Counted from the first letter of the stretch, positions 17,555-27,463 are shown. The stretch: DNA of 64,000 nucleotides from Rhizobium sp. Root483D2 (GCF_001426685.1 NZ_LMFB01000036.1:17557-81556), one strand, 5' to 3'. Notes: generated by a model not told the origin, from the sequence alone. Program-made: numbers and translations.

Positions 17555-18709
17555 TTGCCTCTTGAACGTCTGACGAAATTTTTCATCGAAGATGCTCTTC
17601 CCGTATGGGCAGATGTCGCATTTGATGCCGAAAACGGACATTTCATCGAAGCGTTGCAACTGGACGGCACGCCGGAACGGACTGGTATTGTGCGCACTCG
17701 TACGGCGGCGCGGCAAATTTATGTTTTCGCACAGGCATCCTTCCTGGGTGCAGGGCCCAAGGGTGCTCTTGAAAAAGCCGAAACCGCGTTTCGCCAGCTT
17801 CATGCCGTGGCCTGGATAGGCGGCAGCAGCCAAGGTTATGCGCGCGCATTCAACCGCTTTACTGGTGCGATCACCGACCCGGTCCGTGACCTTTATGATC
17901 ATGCCTGTGTGCTTTTGGCGCTTGCTTGGTTGAGCAAGGCAAGCGGCAGGCCGGAATATCTGGGTCACATCGAAACAACGATGGACGCCATCGACCGGAC
18001 GCTTGCGGCGCCGTCAGGTGGATGGGCGGAGGACAATCTGGGCACACTGCCGCGTCGCCAGAATCCCCATATGCATTATCTGGAGGCTTGCCTCGCCCTT
18101 TGGGAGACTGCTGGGTCTTCCCGTGCCGTCGAGTGCGCAGAAAAGATCATCGAGCTGTTCAAGACAAAGTTTCTGGCGTCCTCAACGGGACCACTTCGGG
18201 AATTTTTCGGATCTGCATGGGAGGTTTCCGCCGATTACCAATCAGAGCGGCTCGACCCTGGCCATATGGCCGAATGGGTCTGGCTGCTTCGCCGATACGC
18301 AAAGCTCAGCGGAAATAACGAAGACCTGCTCTGTGAGCATCTTCTGTCGACAGCCCTTGCCATCAGCGCAGACAGCGGCAATTCGTTTCTGGTCGACGAG
18401 GCCTCATTTGAAGGCAAGGCATTGAAACCGACCCGCCGCCTCTGGCCACAAGCGGAACTGTTAAAAGCGCACGTCATGCAGTATCGCGCGACGGGACATG
18501 CATCCTATCTTCATAAAGCCGCCTCAGTCGAGAATGAGCTTTTCACGTCATACCTTGCGCATGCTCCGAAAGGATGTTGGCGTGACAGCTTTTTGCTCGA
18601 CGGTCAATTCAGTGCTGCGACAATCCCGGCAAGTTCGCTATACCACCTCTGGACGTTAATGCCCGAAGTATTAGCAGGCACCAACGGATTCAAGGTAACA
18701 AGTTTCTAA
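17555..18709 (+). CDS. AGE-family epimerase/isomerase (N-acylglucosamine 2-epimerase, mannose isomerase type)
   Basis: This 384-residue (alpha/alpha)6-barrel protein matches the AGE superfamily, which includes mannose isomerase and cellobiose or mannose 2-epimerases. Supporting stretches are RQIYVFAQASFLGAG near residue 50, RQNPHMHYLEACLALWETAG near residue 165 and DPGHMAEWVWLLRRYAKLS near residue 233, where the conserved catalytic histidines lie. The start is a TTG at 17555 preceded by GGGAG at a 7-nt spacing. It follows the LacI gene by 31 bp. A mannose-to-fructose isomerase would link the PMI-like gene to the polyol genes, but this is inferred. Confidence 0.85.
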   Translation: MPLERLTKFFIEDALPVWADVAFDAENGHFIEALQLDGTPERTGIVRTRTAARQIYVFAQASFLGAGPKGALEKAETAFRQLHAVAWIGGSSQGYARAFNRFTGAITDPVRDLYDHACVLLALAWLSKASGRPEYLGHIETTMDAIDRTLAAPSGGWAEDNLGTLPRRQNPHMHYLEACLALWETAGSSRAVECAEKIIELFKTKFLASSTGPLREFFGSAWEVSADYQSERLDPGHMAEWVWLLRRYAKLSGNNEDLLCEHLLSTALAISADSGNSFLVDEASFEGKALKPTRRLWPQAELLKAHVMQYRATGHASYLHKAASVENELFTSYLAHAPKGCWRDSFLLDGQFSAATIPASSLYHLWTLMPEVLAGTNGFKVTSF

Positions 18710-18788
18710 AGCAAAAACTCATCGCCTTGAAAGCAATCGAACCGCGAACCCGTACCGCATCTTGAGCCTGGTATTCTACCGTGTAACT

Positions 18789-19724
18789 TCAAACTCCGTG
18801 CTTCTCGGCATCAACAATCGATACGGCTTCTCGAATCGTCTGGATCAGGATAGAGACCGCCAGGGAGGGGATGACATCGGCGTGCGTGGTCAGCCCGACT
18901 GGCCCTCTTGTTTCGCGTGTATCGATCTGGAGCTTCGCTAAAAGGCCGCTTCTAATATCGCTGGCGACCACACCGGCGGAAATGATCCAGACCGCGTCAG
19001 TAATCTGGACAAATGCTCTCCCGAAGGCTTCTGAGAGAGTCTCGATCTGGTCAGGGAGGCGGCCCACGCCGTTGCTAATCAGGAGATTGTCGACAAGAGG
19101 CCGGATGATCGAGTCGCGCGTCGGCATTAGGATCGTAAAGTCGGGCAGGCTGGAAAACAGTGACGCCTTCCGGCCCAACAACGGATGTTCGCTGCGGACG
19201 GCAAAAGCCACCTGCTCGGAGTAAAGATGCTCGAAAGAGAAACCGGTCATCTTGTTGGTACCCGCAAGACGACCGACAACTAGATCGAGATCCCCGACAC
19301 GCAGCTGCTCCAACAGCGTCGTATTTTCACCCGTGATAACTGTGACGCGGCTCGGGATTTTCTTCTTGAGAAACAAATGTACGACGTGCGGCATTATTTG
19401 AGTGGACACGGTTGGAAGTGCGCCGATCCGGATCACTGGCACCTCTTTCAATCGTTCTTGCGAAACAGCATCCAGTCCCTGCGTAACAGCGGTCAGCGCG
19501 GCGCCCGCGTGCCTTAAGAAAACGTCACCTTGTCGGGTGATCCTTATGCCGCGTCCGTCCTTTTGAAAGACGGCAACCCCCAGCAGAAGCTCAAGTTCTC
19601 TAATCGTTTTGGTGACGGCAGGCTGGCTGACATGCAAATTGTGCGCAGCTCTGCCCACGCTCTTCTGGCGGGCAACCTCCACGAACGTTTGCAAATGTCG
19701 AATTTTCACGCGGGCGTCTAACAT
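18789..19724 (-). CDS. LysR-family regulator, PcaQ/GbpR-like
   Basis: This 311-residue regulator has a LysR HTH at residues 7-66 (KIRHLQTFVEVARQKSVGRA, then VSQPAVTKTIRELE). That segment closely resembles rhizobial PcaQ, the activator of protocatechuate genes. Its start is only 7 bp after the decarboxylase stop, so it is transcribed as the last gene of the large minus-strand operon. No pca structural genes are present here. The likely target is the promoter region at 29276-29530 or the operon itself. Confidence 0.85.
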   Translation of the reverse strand: MLDARVKIRHLQTFVEVARQKSVGRAAHNLHVSQPAVTKTIRELELLLGVAVFQKDGRGIRITRQGDVFLRHAGAALTAVTQGLDAVSQERLKEVPVIRIGALPTVSTQIMPHVVHLFLKKKIPSRVTVITGENTTLLEQLRVGDLDLVVGRLAGTNKMTGFSFEHLYSEQVAFAVRSEHPLLGRKASLFSSLPDFTILMPTRDSIIRPLVDNLLISNGVGRLPDQIETLSEAFGRAFVQITDAVWIISAGVVASDIRSGLLAKLQIDTRETRGPVGLTTHADVIPSLAVSILIQTIREAVSIVDAEKHGV

Positions 19725-19731
19725 CGGGATC

Positions 19732-20718
19732 TCAGATTACATAGTTCTCCAGAGTTGACGGATGGAAAAGCTCTTCTATCGCGACTTGACGCTTTGACAG
19801 CCCCTGCTTGTGGTGGGCGGCCGTGAAATATTCCAATACGTGCCTGTTGGGGCCGATGCCGTAGGGCCAAAAATCCTGCCCCATCAAAGACACCGCGCGG
19901 CGCAACTGCTCTTCGACAAAAGGTAAAGTGATCTTTGTGGCGGATGTCTCAGAAAGATGCTCGATGGCTAACTGCTTTGACTGCACAAATGCCTTGTAGA
20001 CTGCCATGGGCAACCAGGGATGCTGTTCGGCCAGTGTCTTACGTATCCCAATAACGTGCATGATCGGGAAGATCTTGGTTTTATCGTAATATGCCATCGC
20101 CTCGGCTGTCGGATCGTTGAAAATCCAGCGTAGCGCTGTATTAGAAGGCACGAAGCTTGTGGGAGCGCGCGGCCCCATGAAGGCGTCGATACGGCCGTCT
20201 GCCAACATATCACGCAAAGTATCGGCCGGAGCGATTTCCTCGATCTCAACACCTTCGGGTAGGTCCAGCTTGACCTTTTCGACACGGCCTGGCTGCTCCA
20301 GACCGCCTCGAACCCATTTGATATCCTGCGGATCAACACCGTACTGGTCTTGGAGCAAGGCGCGGATCCAGACATTGGCGGTCAATTGCCATTCAGGAAT
20401 ACCGACGCGACGTCCTTTGAGCTGTGCGGGTTCGGTAATTCCACTATCAGAGCGCACGATGATGCCGGTATGCCGAAATGCGCGTGACACGAAGGCAGGT
20501 ATGGCGACATAGGGCGCGTCACCTCGCGAGGTGCGCAACGTGTGCGAGGACAAAGACAATTCACAGATGTCGAATGCCTCGTGCCGCATGGCGCGGAAGA
20601 ACATTTCCTCAGGCGTTAGCGTCATGATAATTGGATCGACACCATCAATCCTCGCATGGCCATCAATTAACGGGCGGTTGCGATCATAGTCACCGATGGC
20701 GACGGAAAGCTGTATCAT
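19732..20718 (-). CDS. 4,5-dihydroxyphthalate decarboxylase-like protein (Pht5 family)
   Basis: This 328-residue protein matches the Pht5-type decarboxylase family, whose members have a periplasmic-binding-protein fold but act in the cytoplasm. It lacks a signal peptide and begins MIQLSVAIGDYDRNRPLIDG. Typical stretches are RHEAFDICELSLSSH near residue 50, QLKGRRVGIPEWQLTANVWI near residue 105 and VYKAFVQSKQLAIEHL near 245. The start at 20718 has AGGAG 7 nt upstream and overlaps the stop of the ThDP enzyme gene. Whether it decarboxylates a phthalate-like diacid or binds a ligand is open; the neighbouring decarboxylase favours an enzyme. Confidence 0.75.
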   Translation of the reverse strand: MIQLSVAIGDYDRNRPLIDGHARIDGVDPIIMTLTPEEMFFRAMRHEAFDICELSLSSHTLRTSRGDAPYVAIPAFVSRAFRHTGIIVRSDSGITEPAQLKGRRVGIPEWQLTANVWIRALLQDQYGVDPQDIKWVRGGLEQPGRVEKVKLDLPEGVEIEEIAPADTLRDMLADGRIDAFMGPRAPTSFVPSNTALRWIFNDPTAEAMAYYDKTKIFPIMHVIGIRKTLAEQHPWLPMAVYKAFVQSKQLAIEHLSETSATKITLPFVEEQLRRAVSLMGQDFWPYGIGPNRHVLEYFTAAHHKQGLSKRQVAIEELFHPSTLENYVI

Positions 20719-22526
20719 TTCTTTTCTCCTGCATGGCGGTTCAGCGAGGCAGTCATCGCTGGCGTGTAGCCCGGTTCCACTCGAACATCGACGACCGCCA
20801 CACCCCCTGACTCGACATGGGCAAGGGCATTTACAAACACTTCGACAAGCTGATCTGCCGACTTTACCGGGCCAAAGCCTACCGCGCCTTGTGCTTGCGC
20901 TATACCTACTATGCTGATTTCCGGATCGTCCATGCGCATACCTATCCACTTGTTTTCTACCGGCCGGCCACGCATCCGCGCCACGCGTTCCTGATGAACC
21001 TCGTCGTTGAAGAAGGACTGGTTATTGGCAACAATGTAGAGCAAAGGAATGCGATAATGCACGGCGGTCCAGATCGCGGTCACCCCCATGAGGAAATCGC
21101 CATCGCCCCCGATACAGACCGGCAAGCGGTCCATGTCCTTTAAGGCAAGCGCCGCGCCGACCGCGATACCGGGACCGCCGCCTATACCGCCGCCGCCGTC
21201 GGAGCCGAGGAAATCCAGTGGATGGCGGAAATGCCAGAACGAACCATCCCAGCCAAGAGGAAGATGAACGAAAGAAACATCGTGCTGCGCCGTCACCCGA
21301 GCCAACGCATGCGCAAGTTGTCCCATGACGATCGGCCCGGCGGTGAGGGCGGGATAGTCCGGCAAGGGCTGTGACGTCCGAGTCGTGTCTGTCGCGGATG
21401 CCGCACCGAGTGCTCCGCAGAGGCCGGCAAGGATCTGGTCGGGATCGGCCGAAAGCATGACGTCGATGGCAGGAAGGGCCTGGTAATCCATGTTCCAGCC
21501 GCGATGCAGCATGTGGTCCTGCGACACCTGGATGATCCTGGCCGTAGGCGAGCTACCCTCGAAGGCGGCGTCCAAAGTGCCACCGAGATCGACCCAGTCC
21601 AGCGACAGGATGACGTCCGCCGCGGCGATCGCCGTACGGGCTTCCGGAACGGCATAGATGCCGGGCGATCCCGCATGCAGCAGATGGTCTGTCGGGAAAC
21701 TGGCGCCGATCTTCAGGTCGGTGACGACCTTGGCGCCCAGCTTTTCCGCAAGGGCGACCCGCAGTGCCCAGGCTCCAGGGTCGCGCGAGGCACGACCGGC
21801 GAGGATGACCGGCGTCCTGGCGCCCGAAAGGATCGCCGCGATTTCGGCCAGTTGTAACGCATCGGCACCGGCGCTGACGGAGGGGCGATATCGTGCCGCA
21901 TCGATTTCCGATGTCGGATTGACGAGTTCAGCCTCCTGAAGTCCGGCGTCGAGATTGACATAGACCGGGCCCTTGGGAGAGGTGTTGGCGATCCAGTCGG
22001 CCCGCAGGATCGATTCCCGCGAGGCGAGCGCAGAGCCGGGCTGGTCGTCCCATTTGGTATAGTCGCGCACTAGTGCGCCTTGGTCACGGGACGTATGGAT
22101 CCATTCGATCCAAGGCCGGCGCTTGGAGGCATCCACCGGGCCGGTGGCGCCAAGCACCACGACCGGCATGCGGTCGCACCAGGCGTTGAAGATGGCCATC
22201 GTCGCATGCATCAGCCCGACATTTGAGTGCGCGATCGCCGCCATCGCCTTTCCGGTCACCTTGGCCCAGCCATGGGCGATCGCCACGGCATGTTCCTCGT
22301 GCAGGCAGAGCAGCATCTGCGGCCCCTTGTTGCCGAGATAGTTGACGAGGCTGTCATGGAGGCCCCTGTAGCTCGCGCCGGGATTCAGCGCGACATAGCG
22401 GATATCCAGAGCACGGATCGCGTCGGCCATCACGTCGCTTCCGAAGATCGCGTCGAAACGATCCTGCAAAACAGGCTGTTCGACATCGGCGGGCGATCCC
22501 TGCAGGCTTGTGGTCGAATCCTTCAT
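20715..22526 (-). CDS. Thiamine diphosphate-dependent enzyme (acetolactate synthase/benzoylformate decarboxylase-like)
   Basis: This 603-residue protein has the three-domain architecture of ThDP-dependent 2-oxoacid decarboxylases and carboligases. The Pyr domain holds the cofactor glutamate in LCLHEEHAVAIAHGWAKVTG near residue 80. The C-terminal domain has the ThDP/magnesium motif starting GDGDFLMGV and ending ANNQSF about 27 residues later. The start at 22526 is supported by AAGGA upstream; the longer frame begins in poor sequence. The aldehyde dehydrogenase four genes upstream suggests a mandelate-like step: 2-oxoacid to aldehyde to acid. The substrate is unknown. Confidence 0.82.
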   Translation of the reverse strand: MKDSTTSLQGSPADVEQPVLQDRFDAIFGSDVMADAIRALDIRYVALNPGASYRGLHDSLVNYLGNKGPQMLLCLHEEHAVAIAHGWAKVTGKAMAAIAHSNVGLMHATMAIFNAWCDRMPVVVLGATGPVDASKRRPWIEWIHTSRDQGALVRDYTKWDDQPGSALASRESILRADWIANTSPKGPVYVNLDAGLQEAELVNPTSEIDAARYRPSVSAGADALQLAEIAAILSGARTPVILAGRASRDPGAWALRVALAEKLGAKVVTDLKIGASFPTDHLLHAGSPGIYAVPEARTAIAAADVILSLDWVDLGGTLDAAFEGSSPTARIIQVSQDHMLHRGWNMDYQALPAIDVMLSADPDQILAGLCGALGAASATDTTRTSQPLPDYPALTAGPIVMGQLAHALARVTAQHDVSFVHLPLGWDGSFWHFRHPLDFLGSDGGGGIGGGPGIAVGAALALKDMDRLPVCIGGDGDFLMGVTAIWTAVHYRIPLLYIVANNQSFFNDEVHQERVARMRGRPVENKWIGMRMDDPEISIVGIAQAQGAVGFGPVKSADQLVEVFVNALAHVESGGVAVVDVRVEPGYTPAMTASLNRHAGEKK

Positions 22527-22685
22527 ATCAGGCTTTCCTTCTGAACTCTTCGTCTTGTATGTCCGCCGCGCAGGCGGCGAGATCAAATACCGTTGGCTTG
22601 GACGAGCGGTAGCGTTTGCTTTGAGCTGGCCATGCCGGCGAAAGGGCGCATCACGCCCCATTGCCGCAAGGGTAGGCGGCCGTTT

Positions 22686-24179
22686 CTATTGCTCGTCGAA
22701 AACCTCGCGGTTGCGGCGGAATGTCGGCAAGGCGACGACTGCGATCAGCGCTACAATCAGCAACATGATCGCCAAAGAGATCGGCCTGGTGAAAAATACC
22801 GTCGCGTCTCCGCCCGAGATCGCCATGGCGCGCCGCAAATTTTCTTCGGCAAGCGGCCCAAGGATGTAGCCAAGCAGAAGTGGCACCGGTGGAAATCCGA
22901 AGGCGACTAAGAGCACACCGGCTCCGGCAAACGCCGACAAGGCCATCAGATCCACCGCGGAAAATTCGAGTGAATAGGCCCCGATGCAGCAAATCGTCAG
23001 GATGACCGGAAACAGGATCCGATAGGGCACCCGCAGCAATTGCACCCAGAGCCCGATGAGCGGCAGGTTAATGATCACCAGCATGACGTTTCCGATCAGC
23101 ATGGAGGCAATCAGGCCCCAAAACAGATCCGGACGGGCGACCATGACCTCCGGCCCCGGCTGGATACCCTGCATGACCATCGCGCCCAGCATCAGAGCCA
23201 GCGTTGGCGTGGTGGGAATGCCGAGAGTCAGCAGCGGAATGAACGACGTCTGAGCTGCAGCGTTGTTGGCCGCCTCCGGCGCCGCCAGACCTTCGACGGC
23301 TCCCTTGCCGAAAATCTCCGGGGTCTTGGATATCTTCTGCTCGAACATGTAGGCGACAAAGGTGGACAGAACCACGCCGCCGCCGGGCAGGACGCCGAGA
23401 AGCGAGCCGATCACCGTGCCGCGTGCCGCCGCGGGAGCGGCCCTTTTGGCCTCTTCGCGTGACGGCCAGAGGCGGCCGATCTTGGCTTGCATGACTTCGC
23501 GGCTGTCAGATTTCGAGATGTTCATGATGATCTCCGACAGGCCGAACAGGCCCATCGACAGCGCCACCATGCCGATCCCCTCGCTCAGCTCCGGCAGGCC
23601 GAAGGTGAAGCGCGCCGCCCCGGTCTCCACATCCGTGCCGACAGACCCGAGCAGGATCCCGAAACAGGCCATGGCGAGCGCCTTGGACATTTTCGCACCG
23701 GAGAAAACCACCGCGGCCATCAGTCCGAGAAGCATCAAGGCGAAATATTCGGGCGCGTTGAACCGCAGCGCGAAACTCGAAAGGATCGGCGCGAACAGCG
23801 CGATGACGACGGTCGCGCAAACGCCGGCAAACAGGGAGGAAAGCGCCGCGATGGCCAGCGCCGACCCGGCCCTGCCCTTTCGCGCCATCTGGTGACCGTC
23901 GAGAACCGTGACGACGGCAGATGCCTCGCCGGGAAGATTGCACAGGATCGCGGTGGTGGAGCCGCCATATTGGGCGCCATAAAAGATGCCAGCCAGCATG
24001 ACGAGCGACGACAGCGGATCGAGATAGATCGTCATCGACAACAGCATGGAAATGGTCGCGAGCGGCCCGACGCCCGGCAGGACGCCTATCAGCGTGCCGA
24101 GCAGACAGCCGACAAGCGCGAAACCGAGATTCTGCCATGTCCCGGCCAGGCTGAAGCCGTAAAGGATGGTATCTTGCAT
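22686..24179 (-). CDS. TTT transporter large membrane subunit (TctA family)
   Basis: This 497-residue polytopic protein is the large subunit of a second tripartite tricarboxylate transporter. Repeat motifs are GVLPGVGPLATISMLLSM near residue 35 and GVLPGGGVVLSTFVAYMF near residue 258, with GLAAPEAANNAAAQTSFIPL near 298. The ATG at 24179 has GGAGG 7 nt upstream; an in-frame TTG at 24194 overlaps that site and is unlikely. The matching tctB lies upstream and tctC opens the same operon at 29275. About 160 bp without a gene separate it from the ThDP gene. Confidence 0.92.
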   Translation of the reverse strand: MQDTILYGFSLAGTWQNLGFALVGCLLGTLIGVLPGVGPLATISMLLSMTIYLDPLSSLVMLAGIFYGAQYGGSTTAILCNLPGEASAVVTVLDGHQMARKGRAGSALAIAALSSLFAGVCATVVIALFAPILSSFALRFNAPEYFALMLLGLMAAVVFSGAKMSKALAMACFGILLGSVGTDVETGAARFTFGLPELSEGIGMVALSMGLFGLSEIIMNISKSDSREVMQAKIGRLWPSREEAKRAAPAAARGTVIGSLLGVLPGGGVVLSTFVAYMFEQKISKTPEIFGKGAVEGLAAPEAANNAAAQTSFIPLLTLGIPTTPTLALMLGAMVMQGIQPGPEVMVARPDLFWGLIASMLIGNVMLVIINLPLIGLWVQLLRVPYRILFPVILTICCIGAYSLEFSAVDLMALSAFAGAGVLLVAFGFPPVPLLLGYILGPLAEENLRRAMAISGGDATVFFTRPISLAIMLLIVALIAVVALPTFRRNREVFDEQ

Positions 24180-24210
24180 AGGTGTTCCTCCCAATGCTGC
24201 TTCTGTCCGG

Positions 24211-24657
24211 TCAGAAGGCCGGGATTGCGACTCCGAGGAAGTCGATGAAGATGAAGACGCCCATGGCGGCGAGCCCGACGGGAACCAGCACCAGATCCCA
24301 GCCCCATTTGACCGGTTCAGCCATGCGGGCGATCACGGCCGTCACGAGAACGGTGGGCACCATTCCGGCCCATTCGATCATCATCGAAAATACGATCGGG
24401 CAGGCGATGACGACGAGGAAAGGCCGCAATTTGGGAAAGTCCGGCACTGCGGACGTGCCCTTCAATCCCTCAATTACGATGACCCCACCGAGTGCGGCAA
24501 GGCCGATGGCGGCGCAGACCGGCAAAAAGCCCGGGCCCATCCGGGTCAGCGACCCGAACGTCAATTGCGCACCAATGCCGAGGAAGACGACGGCGACGGC
24601 GATCATCGCCCCTCCGGCCACCACGTCCCAGCGGATAGTCTCCAGTCTCGATTGCAT
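24211..24657 (-). CDS. TTT transporter small membrane subunit (TctB family)
   Basis: This 148-residue protein has four hydrophobic segments and a SLTRMGPGFLPVCAAIGLA stretch near residue 35, as in TctB small subunits. The start at 24657 is preceded by GGAGG at a 6-nt spacing; the open frame further upstream overlaps the aldehyde dehydrogenase gene and is not used. It is followed 31 bp later by tctA. Confidence 0.85.
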   Translation of the reverse strand: MQSRLETIRWDVVAGGAMIAVAVVFLGIGAQLTFGSLTRMGPGFLPVCAAIGLAALGGVIVIEGLKGTSAVPDFPKLRPFLVVIACPIVFSMMIEWAGMVPTVLVTAVIARMAEPVKWGWDLVLVPVGLAAMGVFIFIDFLGVAIPAF

Positions 24658-24677
24658 GTCGTTCCTCCCCGTTTCCG

Positions 24678-26186
24678 TCAGACGGCGCGCTTGCCGTAAC
24701 GAATATGGATGTTCTTTTCCCGCGTGAAACTCAACAATTCCGCAAGGCACTCCTCGCGCCCCAGCCCCGACAGTTTCACGCCGCCAAACGGAGCGCCGAG
24801 AAAGTGGCGGCTGACCTCGTTGACCCAGATATAGCCGACATCGACACACGCGGAGATGCGCAACGCGGCGGCAAGATCGTTGGTCCAGATCGCGCATGTC
24901 AGGCCCACATCAACCGCATTGACGTCCCGCAGCATCGCAGCTTCGTCCGACCAGGCCAGCACCGACAGGACAGGCCCGAAGATTTCCTCTCGGGCAATGG
25001 TCATGTTCTGGGTGACCCCTGTAAAGACCGTGGGCTCGACGAAGAAACCATCCTTGGTGTCGTCGCCGGAAGGCACCTTGCCGCCGGTGACCAGCGTCGC
25101 GCCTTCGGCCTTCGCCGTTTCGATATAGCGGAGGATACGCGCGTGTTGCGGAGCAGAAATGATTGCACCCATCGTCGTCGACCAATCCTCGGGCCGGCCG
25201 GGACGAAAACGACCGATCTTCTGCAACAGCGCCTCGATGACCCTATCATGCAGCCTTTGGTGCAGAAACGCCCGGCTGGTCGATCCGCAGGATTGTCCGC
25301 ACCACGCGAAATTCATGCCTGCGATCATCGCATCGGCGACTTCGCCGGGGTCGGCATCGGGGAAGGCGATCAGGGCATTCTTGCCTCCCAGCTCCAGAAG
25401 TAGCGGCTTCACACGTTCGGCCGCACTGCGCATCACGCCCTGCCCTGCGCCGACGGATCCGATCAGCGCCACGCTGTCGGTGTGCGGGTGGGCGACCAGC
25501 GCCTGACCGGTTTCACGGCCGGCGCCTGTGACGACATTGAAGACCCCCGGCGGCAGGACATCCTCAAGCAATTCGGCAAGGCGAAGCGCGGATAGCGGCG
25601 CCTGTTCCGGCGGTTTGAGGACAACCGTGTTGCCTGCGGCCAGAGGTGCGGCCGACTTTCCCGCGGCGAACATGAAAGGATGGTTGAACGGAACGATCCG
25701 AGCGACGACACCGAGCGGCTCGCGAACCGATGTGTTCAGGCGGTCGGGGCCCATCGGGATCGACGCGCCTTTCATTTCGGTGACAAGGCCGGCGAAGAAG
25801 TCGATCTGCGCGGCGGCAATTGCCGCATCGCCGACCATGGCGGCCGCCGGATTGCCGCAATCTAGCGCATCGAGCAGCGCCAGTTCGCGTGCATTATCGC
25901 GAACGACCTGCGCCATGCGACGCAACATCCGGGCGCGCTCCAGAGGTGCCGTGTCCCGCCACCCCGGAAACGCAGTTCGGGCTGCTGCAACGGCGGCGTC
26001 GACATCGGCTTCGGACGCGTCCGCAACCGTGCCGAGCGACTGGCCGTTGCCAGGGCTGGTCACGCAGAAGGTGCGGCCGTCTTGCGCATCATGCCAGGCA
26101 CCGCCGTAAAAGAGGCCACGGCGTTTTGGCAGGACCGAAGCCGGGTCGATTGCCGGCACGTCCTTGATCGCTGTCACATGTCCCAT
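24678..26186 (-). CDS. NAD(P)-dependent aldehyde dehydrogenase
   Basis: This 502-residue enzyme oxidises an aldehyde to the acid. The proton acceptor glutamate lies in LLLELGGKNAL near residue 268 and the nucleophilic cysteine in AWCGQSCGSTSRAF near residue 302. The Rossmann-like cofactor site is at SVALIGSVGAGQGVM near 246, and the C-terminal PFGGVKLSGLGRE is present. The start at 26186 has GGAGG 6 nt upstream; an open extension of 214 codons is arginine-rich, overlaps the MFS gene in reverse and is rejected. In this operon it could act on the aldehyde made by the ThDP decarboxylase. Confidence 0.92.
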   Translation of the reverse strand: MGHVTAIKDVPAIDPASVLPKRRGLFYGGAWHDAQDGRTFCVTSPGNGQSLGTVADASEADVDAAVAAARTAFPGWRDTAPLERARMLRRMAQVVRDNARELALLDALDCGNPAAAMVGDAAIAAAQIDFFAGLVTEMKGASIPMGPDRLNTSVREPLGVVARIVPFNHPFMFAAGKSAAPLAAGNTVVLKPPEQAPLSALRLAELLEDVLPPGVFNVVTGAGRETGQALVAHPHTDSVALIGSVGAGQGVMRSAAERVKPLLLELGGKNALIAFPDADPGEVADAMIAGMNFAWCGQSCGSTSRAFLHQRLHDRVIEALLQKIGRFRPGRPEDWSTTMGAIISAPQHARILRYIETAKAEGATLVTGGKVPSGDDTKDGFFVEPTVFTGVTQNMTIAREEIFGPVLSVLAWSDEAAMLRDVNAVDVGLTCAIWTNDLAAALRISACVDVGYIWVNEVSRHFLGAPFGGVKLSGLGREECLAELLSFTREKNIHIRYGKRAV

Positions 26187-26308
26187 TGGTTTCCTCCTCG
26201 TCAGTCTTTCTGAGGTAGGCCAGTCGCGAAGCCTCGTCCAAAACTGCCTGTTTGGTACAGCCATAGCGGAATGGTCTGGCAACGTGCGTGATAGCGACAA
26301 TGCCCGCG

Positions 26309-27463
26309 TCAGCGCTTTTGCCGCAAGCCGGCGACGCCGGTCCCGGCTACGGCAAGTCCGAGAAGCAGAAACACGGCGCCGGCCTGCGCCGTTGCGATCA
26401 GCCCGGCGATCAAGGGGATGGAGAACTGTCCGACCCGGTTGATCGCAAGCCGCAACCCGAGGCTTGTGGATCGAGCATCCGGTGGGGCGAGGCGCATGGT
26501 CAGCGCCACGGATGCCGTGATCGCAAAGCCAAGGCAGACGCCGGAAATCGACAGAGCGACGGCGATGGCGACGGCACCGAGCGGCAAAGCCAGCGCTGCC
26601 GTTGCAAGACCGGTTCCCAGCACCGATCCCCACATCAGGACGTTCTGGCCCCATCGCTGCGATGCGCGGGCGTAAACGGCGCGCGCCAGCATTTGCGCGG
26701 CGGCAAACAGCGTGAGAACCAGCCCAATCACTGGCGGAGGAACATCCCGTGCGTTGCCGACAACCGGTAGATAGACCAGCGTCAGATCCTGCACCGCGAC
26801 GCAGAGGCTGCCGCCAACGATGATCCACGGCAGGCCAGGAACACGAATGATGGAACGCAGAGAGGCCGGTGTTTCGACCGGGCGGGGCAGAGCCGCATTT
26901 CTGTACAGCAGCAGACTGGTCACGGCACCGGCAACGGCAAGACCCGCAGCGACTAGCGCAAGATTGCGCGACAGTTCGCCGCCCGCCAAAGCTACGATGC
27001 TCAGCATCAGCGGCGCGCCGACTTGTCCGACGGCCTGCCAGAGCATGAGACCGCCCACCATCCTCTCGCGATGTGCTTGAAGACGGAGCGCACCGATTTC
27101 AGCCTGCAGCGCGGTCAATTGCAGGGTCTGGCCCATGCCCAACAGGGCGGACGCTATGATGAGCCAAAACATGTTGGCGATAGGGAGGGTCATCGCGATG
27201 CAACCGCCGGCCATCAAAACCGCGCCAGCGATGGCGGCCGTGCCGCCGCCACGACGATCATTGTGCCGTCCCATGCTGATGGCGAGAAATGCAGGCAGCA
27301 GTGCGAAGGCGGAGGAAAGCACGAGAACCTGCGCCGGTGACAACCCGCCTTCTGTTGCCCGATAGCTGGTCGCGATCCGTGCCAGCGGCACGATGAGCTG
27401 CGCCAGGAAGGCAACGGCGAGCACGGGACGCGCCAGCCGCCGGACAAGTCCCGGTCTTCGCAC
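26309..27463 (-). CDS. MFS transporter
   Basis: This 384-residue membrane protein has about 12 hydrophobic segments and the MFS loop motif FLAISMGRHNDRRGGGTAAI near residue 65 (a G-R-xx-DRRG signature). The start is a GTG at 27463 immediately after the TAG stop of the isomerase gene (TAGGTG). It sits inside an operon that already has a TTT importer, so it may export an inhibitory intermediate or import a second substrate. Its ligand is unknown. Confidence 0.85.
   Translation of the reverse strand: MRRPGLVRRLARPVLAVAFLAQLIVPLARIATSYRATEGGLSPAQVLVLSSAFALLPAFLAISMGRHNDRRGGGTAAIAGAVLMAGGCIAMTLPIANMFWLIIASALLGMGQTLQLTALQAEIGALRLQAHRERMVGGLMLWQAVGQVGAPLMLSIVALAGGELSRNLALVAAGLAVAGAVTSLLLYRNAALPRPVETPASLRSIIRVPGLPWIIVGGSLCVAVQDLTLVYLPVVGNARDVPPPVIGLVLTLFAAAQMLARAVYARASQRWGQNVLMWGSVLGTGLATAALALPLGAVAIAVALSISGVCLGFAITASVALTMRLAPPDARSTSLGLRLAINRVGQFSIPLIAGLIATAQAGAVFLLLGLAVAGTGVAGLRQKR

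Noticed and set aside
26187..26828. N-terminal extension of the aldehyde dehydrogenase frame
   Set aside because: The 214 extra codons are arginine-rich, overlap the MFS gene, and the ATG at 26186 has a strong ribosome binding site and the normal family length.
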